Notes under the pieces: generated by a model
Told to the model about the DNA's origin: nothing
Database searches by the model: none
The model's input: the letters and a program-made list of their open reading frames with translations, nothing else
Program-made: the position numbers and the translations under genes
Assembly: GCA_914767885.1 (NCBI GenBank)
Contig: CAJZBQ010000015.1
Span: 124,001 to 188,000 of the forward strand
From: Blepharisma stoltei
Taxonomy: Eukaryota > Ciliophora > Heterotrichea > Heterotrichida > Blepharismidae
DNA length: 64,000 bases
Direction of reading: 5' to 3'
Shown: positions 40,757 through 52,556 of the stretch, in pieces
How the letters are laid out: every line of letters begins with the position of its first letter
Numbering within the stretch: the stretch's first letter is position 1

Positions 40757-41751
40757 TTAAAACCATGAGGTGTTTTTTCTTTTTTGACGCTTTAGAAGCT
40801 TCATTTGAATTTTTGCACTGATATTTTCAATTTTTTGAGACACCAAAATTCCACACATAAACTTAAATAGTGTGTCTAAATTGTGCCGATTATTTCCAGA
40901 AATTTCCATGAAATACATACCAAGCTTATTAGCTAATTCTTGACCCTCATCAAAACTGACTTTACGGCTTGATTTTAGGTCACTTTTTGTGCCAATAAGG
41001 AAAAAACTGAGATTTTCTATTCCATTTGTAGAGGCTTTTCCTTTGGACAAAAAATTTTACTTCCGCCCATCATATTTTTTAAAAAATTTTCACAATTTTC
41101 GATGTCTTCTTCTAAAATACCTTTTAGACTAGCATTTGAATAAATTTTTTTAAAATTATGTGGATAAGTCTTATTAAAAGGTATAAATTTCGGTTCGACG
41201 CTACAAAGGAGTACCAATTAGAAATTTCCTCAAATGAGGACTTGTCCGTTATATCGTAAACTAGAAGAATTGACTGAAACCTTTGGATATAAGAAGCCAG
41301 CGCTGGCTTAAACTCTTCACGGCCTGGAGGATCTCAAATCTGGATTTGTACATTTTTCTCATAAACTTCGATATTTTTTATAGCATGATGCATACCGGTC
41401 GTAGGGTGAAGCTCTAACTCCTCATTATCTAAAAATATATTTTTACTAAAAATTAATTTAAATAATAATTATTTTCAGTGATTGCATACTTTCTAGTACC
41501 TAGTCTTTATCTCATAAATAAGAAATAAAATGCAAATATTCAGAATTTACAGTAAGTGGGTATTTTTTTGCTTTATATTATAATTCATGCGATTTTTAAT
41601 TATAATTTATTCATTAATAATAGCAGAAAAGTAAGGAAAAAAAATTTCTCTAATTATAGCTTACCACAAAACGCTTCTGTAAATAGGACTTGCCGGATCC
41701 TTCGCTTCCTACCAACAAAACCATGAAAAGGAAATCCCTTTTTAGGCTCAT
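40757..41751 (-). CDS. Rab/Ras-type small GTPase, several inserts
   Basis: Pieces of a G domain in order: P-loop LLVGSEGSGKSYLQKRFV (start ATG 41751, MSLKRDFLFM), switch I TTGMHHAIKN, switch II QIWDPPGREEF, YDITDKSSFEE, the base-specificity motif FLIGTKSDLKSSRK (TKxD), and MYFMEISGNN in the SAK position. The switch II reads WDPPG instead of WDTAG, which could alter hydrolysis. It ends in a basic tail without a clear prenylation Cys (KRQKRKNTSWF). At least two germline inserts interrupt it (about 41420-41665 and within 41060-41230), and their exact edges were not resolved. Membership among Rab, Ras or RJL-type proteins is open. Confidence 0.6.
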
Positions 41752-42382
41752 ATTTTATTATATATATTGAGTGAGCTAATTAAGTGAGGCCAAATGCATG
41801 TTATTTTCTATATGGATTTTTTTGATTTTTATATCTCATTTTTTGATAAATTATTTGATATTTCTGTTATTGTAGAGAAAATAAATATTGCTAGATAAAC
41901 AAATATGAGATTTATTTCTATCATATATTTTTCCAATATTAATTATTAAAATATGGTCTAAAAATATATAAAATTCTAAATTTGAAGTTTATATGTGTCA
42001 TGCACGTTAAAAATAAACAAAAACGAAATTCTATTAATTAAAGCGGCACTTATTGAAAATAATCCTTGAAAATCTCAAAATTATGGACTCACTTTAGCTG
42101 GGAGAAGTTATTTTGATACAGAAATAAAAGCTAAAACATTCCTTGGCATAATTTTCTGCCAAAATCAAAATTCAGCAAGGCCAATAGTTTAAGATTAGAA
42201 CTAATTTCAATATCTTCAGTCCTATAAAAAGATAATAGCAACTTCTCCTTATAATCATTATTCTCAAGCAAACAAAATACTTTTTATTACGCTTTAGCAA
42301 GATTTCTGAATATGAATTAAAAAAATAAGCCATCTCAGAAAAAAATTAATTAAGATATAAATGAAACAATTATTATTTAAAG
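41752..42382. other. intergenic between divergent genes
   Basis: About 630 bp, AT-rich, no supported frame or repeat. Confidence 0.5.
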
Positions 42383-44541
42383 ATGGGCTGCCTTCACTCT
42401 AATTCAAATGAAATTACTACACTTGAAGAAGAGCTATTATCTCTCAGACAAAAAAAGGCTGCTTATAACGAAATCTTGTTTAAATCTCCAACGAAAACTA
42501 TCCAAGATCTCCCACAAGATGTATACAATTCTGCTATTGAAGAACAGCTCTGGGCATCCAAATCCTTTAAGCAGCTTATGAATTTGATAGGCACTTCAGA
42601 CCCAAACTTCAGCGAAGTCCAAAATAAGCTAAACCTCATCATAAATTCCGACGAAAAATCGGCTGACTATATATGAATAAGACTTTTTGAATCAAATTGG
42701 CAGACAAATTTGTGTAACTCTCTCTTAACTTAACTTAAACAGACGGCTCGTGCCCTTAATTTTAACGCAATCACCGAGGATCCCTTGTGGGATTCATCCG
42801 CTTTGCGACCTCCTTCTCACATATAATGAGAGTACTGAGGCCTCCTCCTTGCCTCTTGTAAAAGGCTCCAGTGTTGAGTGGGCAGACTATGGGTTTGTGC
42901 GACCTCCTGAGGCTGTGGTTGACGAAGTTGGCATTCCGAAGTTCCAAAAAATGGAATTTCTAGTAGCCTATCCGCAAAAGGGTGAAGTCCAGATCCTGGG
43001 ACGTAACGCCCAGTTTCACGCTAGGCAGTTGTCCGATTGATCTAGGTATTAGCTGTAGACTTTGCTGGGCTTGCCCTTTCCAAATCTGTACCCTCCTTTT
43101 CTTCGAGGTAAAAACCAGCTTCGAAGTTGGACTTGGACTAGGTTCTGGGCTCCTGCAGAATTAGTTGCCTAGCATTGCTGTCCATTTCAAGGCTAGAAAA
43201 ACCTTGCCGGATATAATTAAAATGTGTGGGTCGGAGGCTGTATGGCCGTGAGGCCATACCTAGGCGAAGACGCCATATTTTAATTGTGTAACTCTCTCAC
43301 TGAAATAGCAACTTTTGTCAAAGAAATCGACAATAAAAAAGCTCAGCATATTAAATCCAAAGCACAGAGCGTGGAATATTTGATAAAAGAAAAGTACAGC
43401 ATGCTAACCCCTATGCTAAATGAGATAAATTTATTTACTATAAATAGCATTTATATATACCCAATTTATTAAAAAATTGAAAATTATAAATAATGGTATA
43501 AAAAATCGTGAAATGAAATATAGCTCTGCAAGAGGTGGGACTATTCTGCAAATGATCGAAAGAGTTTATAACAGAGGTGAGCTTGAAAAAGAGCTCGAAA
43601 TCTTACAGACAAAACTAGAAGGCCAACAATATTTACAACTAAGGCAAGAAAAAGATGAAGATGTTGAAAAACTTAAAGAAAAAATTTCAGCTATCAAAAA
43701 TGAAATGAGTGAAATTGAAAGAGCCTGGGAACTCGTAAAAACCAATTTTGAAGCTGATCCTGAGCTGGTAAAAGGACTAGAAACGATTTTAAATGAAAAA
43801 GTTGATAAAATCCAAGAAATGAAAGCAGAAATCGAAAAACTTCAAAAAGTAAAAAATGGGATAAATGAGGTAAAAGACCAAATCGATACTGTAAATGCCA
43901 ATATTAGAGAACAAGAAAAAAATATTCAAAAAATATTAAAAAAAATCCAAGAACTCAATGAAGAGAAAGAAAAAATGATAAAAATTAATGAAACCTTGCC
44001 AAGCATTAAGGAAAGAATAGAAGACATAAAGTTAGAAAATAATAACAAAAAAAATCAAATAAAAATACTCCAAGAAAAAAATAAAAATATTCAGCAACTT
44101 ATCAATGAAATCACTGAAAAAATGAATAGCAAGATCATGATAAAAGAAAAAATTATCCAAGAAATCAAAGAAAAAGGTGAAAACGAACAAAATGAAATTT
44201 TAGTACATCAGAATACAAGATCGCATAAAATTAAAAAACAATTAGCTTTGAGACTTAAAGAAGCGCTTTATAGGATTCCTGACAGACTGTTACAAAGATG
44301 GAAATTGGTAGTTTTTCATAAAGAAAAACCAGAAATTTGTATTGCTGAAACTACCACTCTGCAAGACACAGAATCCATGTATAATGAAACTACAAATATG
44401 ACTCATGATCAATCATATATTGGAGACATTTCTATGATAAATCATGAAGAAAACCTTTTAGGGAACGAAGATATAAATCTCGCTAAAGCAGAAATAGCGA
44501 TGATTTCAATTCCTGTCCCTAAAAAGCAGCCCAAAAAATAG
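42383..44541 (+). CDS. N-myristoylation-motif coiled-coil protein, SINE-like insertion in exon
   Basis: Begins MGCLHSNSNE, a strong N-myristoylation plus palmitoylation signal (Gly2, Cys3, Ser6), so it is probably membrane-tethered. An N-terminal helical region follows (TTLEEELLSLRQKKAAYNEI, VYNSAIEEQLWASKSFKQLM), then from about 43530 a long Lys/Glu coiled coil of about 240 residues. The C-terminal region has KLVVFHKEKPEICIAETTTL and a basic end (VPKKQPKK). The SINE-like element at 42725-43283 splits WQTNLCNSLTE; another insert of about 75 bp lies near 43437-43512 (edges unresolved). No named family. Confidence 0.65.
42725..43283 (-). mobile_element. SINE-like element (559 bp), minus orientation, 15-bp target duplication
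   Basis: Flanked by TTGTGTAACTCTCTC at 42710-42724 and 43284-43298. Foldback head on the right (AATTAAAATATGGCGTCTTC), as in the 26-kb copy. Tail GTTTAAGTTAAGTTAA on the left. Removing the element plus one duplication rejoins WQTNLCNSLTEIATFVKE. Confidence 0.85.
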
Positions 44542-44649
44542 GAGATGACTATACTTAATTAAACTAATTAATAAAAAATATTTTTCTAAAAAATTCTAGC
44601 ACTTATCAGCATATAAATTAATTTTCCAGGATATAAATTATTATTCTAA

Positions 44650-46548
44650 TTATAATTCCTCTAAATCCTCAACGTTCACTGGTGGTGCCCAATAATTGAC
44701 GTCTGAATAAATATCAGGCTCCATTTGGTTTTCTTCATGAGTTTCAGTCCTTACTTGTTCTCTTTCAGACTCTGGCTCATTATTTTCTCCTTTTTTGTCC
44801 TCATTTTCAGTTAAATCGAACATTAAGTCTTCGTTTGTCAATGGTTTATCAGTTGTTTCTATTTCTTCTTCAGGAATTTCTAAATCTTCATTGGCATTTT
44901 CGTTATTTGTATAGGAAGAAAATGGATTTTTTGAATTTTCTTCAGCTTTGGAGTCTTCGTCTGCGAAATGGTCGCCGAATGATAAAGGTTTGTAGCCTCC
45001 AAGGTGCCGGTTTTCTATGAAATTTCTGTCTTCTAGGTACGAAGACTTGTATTCTGCCCATTTTTCAGTAGCTAGTAAAATCTCTGCAATTTCTGAGTGT
45101 GTTTCTGAGAGCTTTATAAGAGAATTCGAAATTTTGGTTATATAGCCCATGTAGCCTGGCCTTAATGATGGGTTTCTTGTACCTGGCCTTGTTGGGTTTA
45201 AGCCTTTTTCTATCATTTTGTTTAAAAATCCTGACGTTTTGAGCAGCTGCTCTTTTAATGCTTGTGAAGAAGATGCCAAAACTGCATTTGCAAACTGCTC
45301 AAAAGTCGCATGCAGTATTGAATTTCACTCATAATTAAAGAAAAGCCCCACGATAACTCTGACCACCTCGATTTCTTCAATTTTAGCTTGAATTTCTTTA
45401 ATTTCCATCTTAATCGCTGCATAAAGGACTTCAATAATTTTGATTTTTCCTTCTCCAAGACTTTCAATATCTTCATTAAAAACAGTCAGTATTTGTGTAT
45501 TGTGGACATTTTCTAAGATTTCTTTTAATTTTGGCAAAACTTGAATAAAAGATTCAATATTCTATTTTACGATAAATATAGAGGTTTGTAAACTATAGGA
45601 AAATTATTAAATTATTAATAAAAATAGCATAAATTCAGGAGATTCCTCGTCTTCAAGTATCGTGGCTGAATCTTCGTCTGGCTTTTTATTCAAAGTCAAT
45701 AAATCGCTTCTAGAGCTGCTCGTCATAATGCTTCTAAGAACAGTTACTACAGCGTTTATATTATGAGTGCTATCAGCTGTCAGCCCTTCTATAAGCTTAT
45801 TTAATGACTCTTTCTGCATGATAACCCCAGCTAGCTCAGCCCAGGAATTCACTTCAGTAGGTTTATTGGTTAAGTCACATAAAATCTGGCTGGAATGAAA
45901 AGCTGCATTTGGGTTTTCTGAGGCTAAATTATTGATTAATTTTTGAATTATTTCTTTCCTTTGTGGGATATAAAAAGGGTCACCTAAATTTTCTACTAAA
46001 ACTATTCTGTTTATGATGTCTGCTATAGCTTTGTATTCTGAATGGTCTAAAAGTCAGGTGTTTCAGGAGTTTTCTATAATAAATTTAAGCATTTCTGAAG
46101 GATTTCTAATAAAAAGACTGATTATAAGCTTGCTTGCATATCCAGCTAATGTGAGGTTTAAGCTTTCTGTAGTAAAGAAATTAAATAATTTTTCCAGTAA
46201 TTCTTGGTCAGCAAAGAATTTATCCAATAAACTTGCGGTCTCACATGCAAAAAGTTCTGAGGCAAGAAATGGGAATTTATGTCCTCGTCTGTTGTCACAG
46301 CCTTCTGGTGGGAAAATCGTAATATATTCAATTAACTCTAAAATCCTGTCTCGGTTCAAGCTAAATTATGATTACAAGTCAATTAATTTCTGGTTTTGGT
46401 TTCTCATCTCTTGCAGCACTTCTTCTTCATCAAGGACTTGAGTGAGTGTAGTCTCTTCACTTTCTAAGATTTCGTCTATGCGTGAAGGGCTCTGGAAACC
46501 TCTAAAAGTGGCCCAAAAAGACCCACCAAAATTACCCATCATCCTCAT
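44650..46548 (-). CDS. SAPS-domain protein (PP6/Sit4 phosphatase regulatory subunit)
   Basis: The N-terminus MRMMGNFGGSFWATFRGFQS then RIDEILESEETTLTQVLDEE and QNQKLIDFLNRDRILELIEY follows the SAPS/PP6R pattern (FW-F, ..LTLQELMDE.D.LQE...QN.KLL.FL). Later RPGYMGYITKISNSLI matches the conserved PGYMGHLT.I.N block. The C-terminal about 110 residues are acidic and disordered (NEDLEIPEEEIETTDK), as in PPP6R proteins. It would tether the PP6/Sit4 catalytic subunit. A 15-nt intron at 46361-46375 and a 72-bp IES at 45558-45629 are removed. Three TGA=Trp. Stop TAA 44650-44652. Confidence 0.85.
45558..45629. other. IES (72 bp, TA-bounded) in SAPS gene
   Basis: Removal joins DEESPEF to IESFIQVLPKLKEIL in frame. 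The retained segment contains three stops. Confidence 0.7.
46361..46375 (-). other. 15-nt spliceosomal intron
   Basis: On the coding strand GTAATCATAATTTAG. Removing it creates QNQKLIDFLNRDRILEL across a codon split, which is the family consensus. Confidence 0.9.
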
Positions 46549-46625
46549 TTTAGAATTTATAATAAAATTTTATCAATTTAAATATAAATTCATATAGACA
46601 ATGAGAATTTATATTGGAAGATATA

Positions 46626-48996
46626 TTAGATTATACAACAATTTTTTCCTTTTAAATGCCTTTCATTTGTGACTTCTGAAGGAGGATTTTTATGTTTTGT
46701 TATAATAGACCGGTTTATTATTTCGGGAGGTTCGTTTCGTTCTGTAAGCTGAGATGAATAATCTTCCTCTGGGGAAGATTTATTATGAATATCTATGTCA
46801 AAAGAAGAATCTTGATCTGGAAAACTTTTGTCAAAAATATCATTATCTACTGATGTGTCTGGAAGCATTACTGATATAGATGTGACTAATTTAGGTAGAG
46901 GATCAACCTCTATTATGGTATTTTTTTCTGCATGGGCTTTGGACCGACGATGTTTATTCTTTTTACTCCCCCCCCCTCCGTGAGTGAACAAAAAAATTTT
47001 GTTCACTCACGGAGGGGGGTTAATTTTTTTTTTAAAAAAATTTTTATATATAAATTTTATAAAAAATTTTTTTTTTCGAAATTTAAAAAAATCCTAATTC
47101 GCAAAAATTGAAAAGCAAATATTAATTTAATTTATAAAATTTATGTTTTAAAAGGAATTTGTTTAAAATTACACAGAATTAGCTCTAGATTTCATTATAC
47201 TAATTATCATTTATATATCAAAATTTTTTTCCATAAAAAATTTTTGTATTAAAAAATTTTTGTTCACTCTTGGAGGGTGGGTTTTTGGGCAAAAAATGGC
47301 GATTTTTCTAATGGTTTTGTTCACTCACGGAGGGGGGGGGGAGTTAGAAAAAAAAATGTTAAAAAATAAAGTATTTTATAAAAATAATTTTTTTAATAAA
47401 TTTTCAGCTCTTTTAGAACTGCGTTTGCAATTTTCAGTAATTTCACGGTCTTCTTCAAAATTTCAGTCTGTGTTTGTTGAACTTCTTTTTGCTTTTCTGC
47501 TTTTAGTTTTAATAGAGTCTCTCCTATAATTGCTTCTTCCTCTAATTCTTGGAGAAGAGTCTAATGCAGACGAAAAGTCTTTAAGCCAAAGAAAAGAATA
47601 TTCTGAGTAATCTAAGCTTCGCTTGACTTTTTCTAATATATTCTTATAGAATGTATTTAATTAATTTAATTATTATTTCAATTTAAATAATATTAATTAT
47701 AAATTATAATAGATTTCTTAAATAGTCATATTTTGGTTTTTCATCAAATTTTAAACTTCGTGCATAATTTAAAAATTCCATAAATTCTCCGGGGCAGCCA
47801 ATGCACAATTCATGCACAGGGACTGCTGCTTTTATGGTGAACACCTTTTGTCATTTTCCCATACACTTTTTATGGGCAGATTTCTGCCATGGCAGCCTCC
47901 CTTTGATTAAGTAGATCATCAAATAGCCCAGGCTTTCTAAGTCATCTCTTCGAGATTGCCTGAAGCCCATATGATTGCCCAAAGAAGCAAAGCTTGAATT
48001 TCCTACACAGGAATGGCTCTAAATTTTTGAATTATTTTTATTAAAATAATAATAATGTTTGTGTAATAACATTACAGGAACACCCAGATTGCTCTGACTG
48101 ATGTAGTTGGCCAATCATAAATTCTTTTGCAAGCCCAAAATCAATTAAATATATAACTTCGCAGTTCAAGTCAAATAAACAATTATGAGGCTTTATATCT
48201 CGATGAACCACCCCAAATCCATGAATATGCTCAAGTCTCGTTAATAGCTGTAAACCAGCTAATACTGACGCTATAGCTGGGAGTTTCCCACCGTTTTTCT
48301 TCATAGCATTTCCTAACTCCCCTTTAAATTGGAACAAAAAATCTTGTTCCAATTTAAAGAATTAATTTGTTTTATTTTGGGGTTTACTATAAAATTTTTA
48401 AAATAAATTGAGCACAATATTTTGAATATTAATTTATTTTTCTGAAGAAATAATTAAAAAAATTAATTAATTCATTGTGGTTTAGATAGCATTCTACTTG
48501 CACTTTTTTGATAAAATATATTCAAAATTAATTTTTTTAAAATTTTTAAAAATAATAAAGAATTAAATAAAAAAATAATCGATAGTGTGGAAACTGTTTA
48601 AATATCTATTAAATTAGGTTTTATAACAATTAGTATTTCCATTATTAAAATTTTCCTATCTGAAAAAAAATTAAAGGGGGTTAAAGTTGCAATTTTACCA
48701 ATATTCTGTTCCAATTTAAAGGGGGGGAGTAAGCTTAATCCTAGGAGCTCAAAAACCATATATGTTGTTTTATCGGCCTTTCCTGACTCATATACTTTAG
48801 GGATTCCTTCAATACTTTGTAATTTTCTTAATAATCGAGATTCCGATATTACAACACCTCGAGTTTTTATATCAGTTTTTAAAGCGACTTGCTTATTTGT
48901 TTTAATGTTTGTTGCTTTATAAACTTTCCCAAATCCACCACTGCCGAGAACGCTTTCTATTTTGTATTTGTTTAGAAAAATATCATTGACTTCCAT
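46626..48996 (-). CDS. casein kinase 1 with C-terminal CaaX-like lipidation motif
   Basis: Start ATG 48996 ([20 protein letters not shown]). CK1 features: [39 protein letters not shown] (after removing a family-c MITE), [51 protein letters not shown] and LPWQ (the CK1-specific SRRDDLE..GY). The tail of about 200 residues is Ser/Arg-rich and ends LKGKNCCII. The last four residues, CCII, fit a CaaX prenylation box with an extra Cys for palmitoylation. Yeast Yck1/2 and animal CK1-gamma are also membrane-bound through C-terminal lipidation. Two short IESs and two MITEs interrupt it; the frame near the 46964-47400 inserts was not fully resolved, so the tail junction is the weakest part. Confidence 0.75.
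46964..47346. mobile_element. family-b MITE (about 380 bp) in CK1 tail
   Basis: Left: TA-CTCCCCCCCCCTCCGTGAG with an immediate inverted copy (hairpin). Right: two direct copies (TTTTTGTTCACTCTTGGAGG and TTTTGTTCACTCACGGAGGG) about 60 bp apart, ending GGGAGT-TA. Intact, well-conserved ends. Confidence 0.9.
47637..47709. other. IES (73 bp, TA-bounded) in CK1 gene
   Basis: Removal joins KYDYLRN-L to [15 protein letters not shown] in frame. Confidence 0.7.
48004..48052. other. IES (49 bp, TA-bounded) in CK1 gene
   Basis: Removal joins CNVITQTL to [20 protein letters not shown], corresponding to the CK1 'GT.RFAS...G.EQSRRDD' region. Confidence 0.65.
48314..48731. mobile_element. family-c MITE (about 415 bp) in CK1 kinase domain
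   Basis: TA-ACTCCCCTTTAAATTGG with an inverted copy at left (hairpin). Right end: AATTTAAAGGGGGGGAG-TA, with a degraded second copy about 60 bp inward. TA-to-TA removal gives [16 protein letters not shown] in frame. Confidence 0.85.
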
Positions 48997-49762
48997 TAGT
49001 AAATTAATAAAAAATTGCATATGGTCAAAAAACAAATGACCAGAAAATGATATAATGTATTGGTAATATTTTATTTGCTTATTTATGGTAAATTGATTTT
49101 AAAATGCCAAAAAAGTTTTGACATGTCATTATATATAAAACTGAGTCTATGGTATGCTAAAATTTTTTGGGCATTTTAAAATCAATTTACCATAAATAAG
49201 CAAAATGAAATTTATGCAAGGGATTATAGAGTTTAAAGACATAAGAGATATGTGCATTGTAAGATAGACAATTCTTTTTGGGGTTTTAAAGTAGTTACTG
49301 AAGATTTGTGGATCAAGGAAGGGTGTAATTAACATTTTAAATAAAACTCTTTTTTAGGTATTATGATAAGATTGAATTCATATTAGTTTGCGGATATTAT
49401 ATCAAAAGCTTTGCTTCTATTGAGGTAGCTTATTCTTAATTTTTGTTTTTTATGTAAATGATATAAATGAGCATTTTAAAAAGATACCATTAATACCCAT
49501 TTTACTTAAATATCCTATAAGAAGAATAAACTCGAGGTTGAGTAAAAATTTCCTGAAAAAAAGTATTAAGAAATCATTATAATTAAATTAATTACTTTTC
49601 AATATAGTTTATAAATTTCTTTAATATTTAATATACGAATTCTATCGATTTTATATTTATCATATACTCCTTATTCTAGATTTAATATTACTATCATGGC
49701 TTCTTTTAAAATATCATAATATCTTTTACCATAGTATCATTCATATAGCATATCAATAAATA
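48997..49762. other. intergenic with long hairpin
   Basis: No gene seen. Contains the inverted repeat at 49074-49204; the rest is AT-rich promoter DNA for the divergent CK1 and PFK genes. Confidence 0.55.
49074..49204. repeat. 35-bp perfect inverted repeat with 61-bp loop
   Basis: Arms 49074-49108 and 49170-49204 (beginning TTTGCTTATTTATGGTAAAT and ending GGCATTTTAAAATCAATTTA respectively) are exact reverse complements. Possibly a foldback mobile element or transcribed hairpin. Confidence 0.9.
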
Positions 49763-51331
49763 ATGGACATAGAAAAATGGCTTCTGATCTTTAGTTTAGG
49801 ATCAACCATCTTAGCAATTTTATCCTTGTTTTATTACAAAAAAAGATTCGATCAGTGCAAGAACTACAGTCTACAAAGACATTCTGGGTCTTTTCAACAG
49901 CTTGTAAGAGTCGCTGGAAATGTATGTCAAGAGCATCGAAATTTATTAAATGTAAAAGACAGATCAGTCCAGGTTCCTATAATGATAAGCCATAGGACTG
50001 ATGAAGAAATATTATTAAATCCAATGCTTGGAACTGGGAAGAAAAATGATGTAGGCTCTGGGAGATCATTTATGCCAGAAACTTTATTTTATAAATTAGG
50101 GGGATATGTCATTGCCGATTCTGCATTTCCAAAGCATTATGTAGATGAAGGCTCTATATTATTTTTAAAAGGATCTCCTAGAAAAGAAATCCTCATAAAC
50201 CCAAATGACGTCAAAGCTGCAATTGTGACTTGTGGAGGTCTCTGCCCTGGGCTAAATGTTGTCATAAGAGAACTCGTAATGACTTTATGGTACAACTATG
50301 GAGTAAAACATATATCAGGCATCATTGGCGGATATCCAGGCTTTTATACCCAAGGCTGCTTAAAAACCCTTACTCCTAGCATCGTAGCTGACATTCATTT
50401 ATCGGGCGGGACTATTCTCAAAACTTCACGCGGTGGCTGAAACTTAGAAAAAATCATGGATTCAATTATAAAAAATGGCTTCAACCAAGTTTACATTATA
50501 GGAGGAGATGGCACTCATAGAGGAATCAAAAACTTGGTTGACGAAATCGAAAGAAAGCACTTACCCATTTATGTAGTTGGAATTCCGAAAACCATTGATA
50601 ATGATATCCCCATAATTGACAAAAGCTTTGGATTCGACACAGCTGTCGAAGAAGCTCAAAAAGCTATAGAATCAGCCAATACAGAAGCCAATAGCGTCGA
50701 ATACGGTATAGGACTCGTAAAACTTATGGGCAGAAACAGTGGTTTTATAGCTATGCAAGCTTCAAATGCCAATAGAAACGTAAATTTATGCTTAATTCCA
50801 GAATCTGGCTATGAGCTTACAGGACCTAATGGGGTTTATTCTTATATATCAGAACGGCTGAAAGTGAAAAAGCACGCTGTCATTGTGGTAGCAGAAGGGG
50901 CAGCTGCATCTTGTTTAGATGAAAAATTGGCTGCAGAAGGGACTGATCCCTCTGGGAACCCTATATTATATGATATTGGCAAACATTTGAAAGAGGAATT
51001 GGTCAAATGCTGCAAGAAACATAATATTAATGCGACACTAAAATATATTGACCCAACTTATATGATAAGAACAGTCCCAGCGAATTCTTCAGATAAAATT
51101 TTGTGCTCTGAATTGGCCCAAGCAGCGGTACATGGGACTTTTGCAGGATTTACTGGGTTTTCTGTTGGAAATGTGACTGGGCAGGCGGTGTTTATCCCTA
51201 TTGATTTGTTGATTTCTATTAAAGAAGGAAAAGATGCAAAAGAAGGGCAGAGGAGGGTTGATATTGATGAAAATATGATGTGGTGGAGACTTATGGCGAA
51301 TACGGGACAGCCCAGTTTTATAAATGATTAA
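49763..51331 (+). CDS. phosphofructokinase (ATP-type, plant/protist clade) with N-terminal TM helix
   Basis: 523 aa. Residues 6-27 (WLLIFSLGSTILAILSLFYY) are a hydrophobic anchor, followed by a PFK catalytic domain: TCGGLCPGLNVVIRELV, YGVKHISGIIGGYPGF, IIGGDGTHRGIKNL (GGDG indicates ATP rather than pyrophosphate), VGIPKTIDNDIPIID (PKTIDND as in plant PFKs), LVKLMGRNSGFIAMQAS and YMIRTVPANSSD. It catalyses fructose-6-phosphate to fructose-1,6-bisphosphate. One TGA=Trp (RGGWNLEKIM). It is one of the few long genes here without any insert. The membrane anchor is unusual for this enzyme. Confidence 0.9.
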
Positions 51332-51350
51332 AATTTAACAAAAAAATTAT

Positions 51351-51905
51351 TTATACATTTATAAGACTTTTGAAGACTAAAATAAAAATATTAAAAAATA
51401 TTCTTCTCATAAAAATAGGATTATTATATAAAAAATAGCTCTCACATGATGCATGAACTATTATAAAATCGTTAGGTTCCACTTTCTCGTTTTCTAAAGC
51501 GAAATAAGCTTCTCTTGCCAGTAATGTGCTGCCAACAATCAAAAACGCTATACCAATCAGATAAGGCAAAGCTGTGGAAACATGCAAAACTTCACCTGTA
51601 CAAAGCACATTAACTGTTTCCGCACACAAATCTCCATAATAGTCACATATAAGGTCTGAGCTTTCACGGGTATTGAATAAAAGTAAAAAATATGACCCTA
51701 GCATGGCCATGATTGAAGTTATCAGAGTTTGGGTTTGAAGTTTTTTTACAAAGCGAAATCCGCATGCAAAAAGTAGAATAATTTGAGGTATAATTTTAAC
51801 CCACGTTCGCCAATTTGTAAGGTCAAAAGTGTCCATAAAATCATCAACAAGTGCAGGAATTGTTAGACCTATGCCGATTAGAGAAAGTCCTAGTTCTAAT
51901 ATCAT
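51351..51905 (-). CDS. four-pass membrane protein of unknown function
   Basis: 184 aa with hydrophobic helices at about 4-20 (ELGLSLIGIGLTIPALV), 35-52 (VKIIPQIILLFACGFRF), 60-77 (LITSIMAMLGSYFLLLF) and 110-128 (ALPYLIGIAFLIVGSTLL). Two Cys pairs lie in the loop between helices 3 and 4 (LICDYYGDLCAETVNVLC), possibly disulfides. Uninterrupted. Convergent with PFK (20 bp apart). No family recognised. Confidence 0.65.
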   Translation of the reverse strand: MILELGLSLIGIGLTIPALVDDFMDTFDLTNWRTWVKIIPQIILLFACGFRFVKKLQTQTLITSIMAMLGSYFLLLFNTRESSDLICDYYGDLCAETVNVLCTGEVLHVSTALPYLIGIAFLIVGSTLLAREAYFALENEKVEPNDFIIVHASCESYFLYNNPIFMRRIFFNIFILVFKSLINV

Positions 51906-52556
51906 GTTTATTTATTAAAATATTAAGAGTATTGAAAAGACCCAATTTTTTAGTAGAAAGGTAATTGAGGATCAATTTAATAATTTTATAAAAGAACTTT
52001 TCAGTCAATTAATTACACCATTTTAATAGCGAAACAATTAAATATTGTTTCTTTGTGATTCATTATTTAGAATTGTAATTCTGGATTATTAGATGTGAAA
52101 AGATGATATAAAGTGCATAAATAGATGTAAAGTGAGCTAATTTATAATTACCAATTTATATTTACTAAATAACAATACTAATATAGCCCGTTCCCAGCTA
52201 TAGATCTGGCTATGCCCAATCTTTGCCGGGACACTCGAGGAGTTGTCTGCGCCATTTTGGGTGACGAGTCAACTCCCCGAGTTCGCAAATAGCCACCATA
52301 TAGTGATTTGCCAACTCGGGGAGTTGACTCGTCACCTCGAAGTGACGCGGACAACCCCCCGAGTTTCCCGGCAAAGATCGGGCATAGCCCGATCTATATT
52401 CGGGAACGGGCTATATAGACCAAAAAGGCAATTTACAGAATTTTCTACTTGTAATCAATTTTTCTAAAAATTTTTTGGATTTCCTAAGGCTTTCCTATCA
52501 TTTTTTCTCATATCCTTATAGCACAACTATGGCTAATATCTTATTAAAAAATAAAT
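51906..52556. other. intergenic, contains foldback element
   Basis: Apart from the foldback at 52182-52415, plain AT-rich DNA between divergent genes. Confidence 0.6.
52182..52415. mobile_element. foldback element TATAGCCCG...CGGGCTATA, second copy (234 bp)
   Basis: Same length and nearly the same sequence as 34022-34255, including GGTGACGAGTCAACTCCCC and its inverted partner. This copy is intergenic. Confidence 0.9.

Noticed and set aside
51351..51905. Assignment of the four-pass membrane protein to the claudin/tetraspanin group
   Set aside because: Cys pattern and helix spacing do not clearly match either family.
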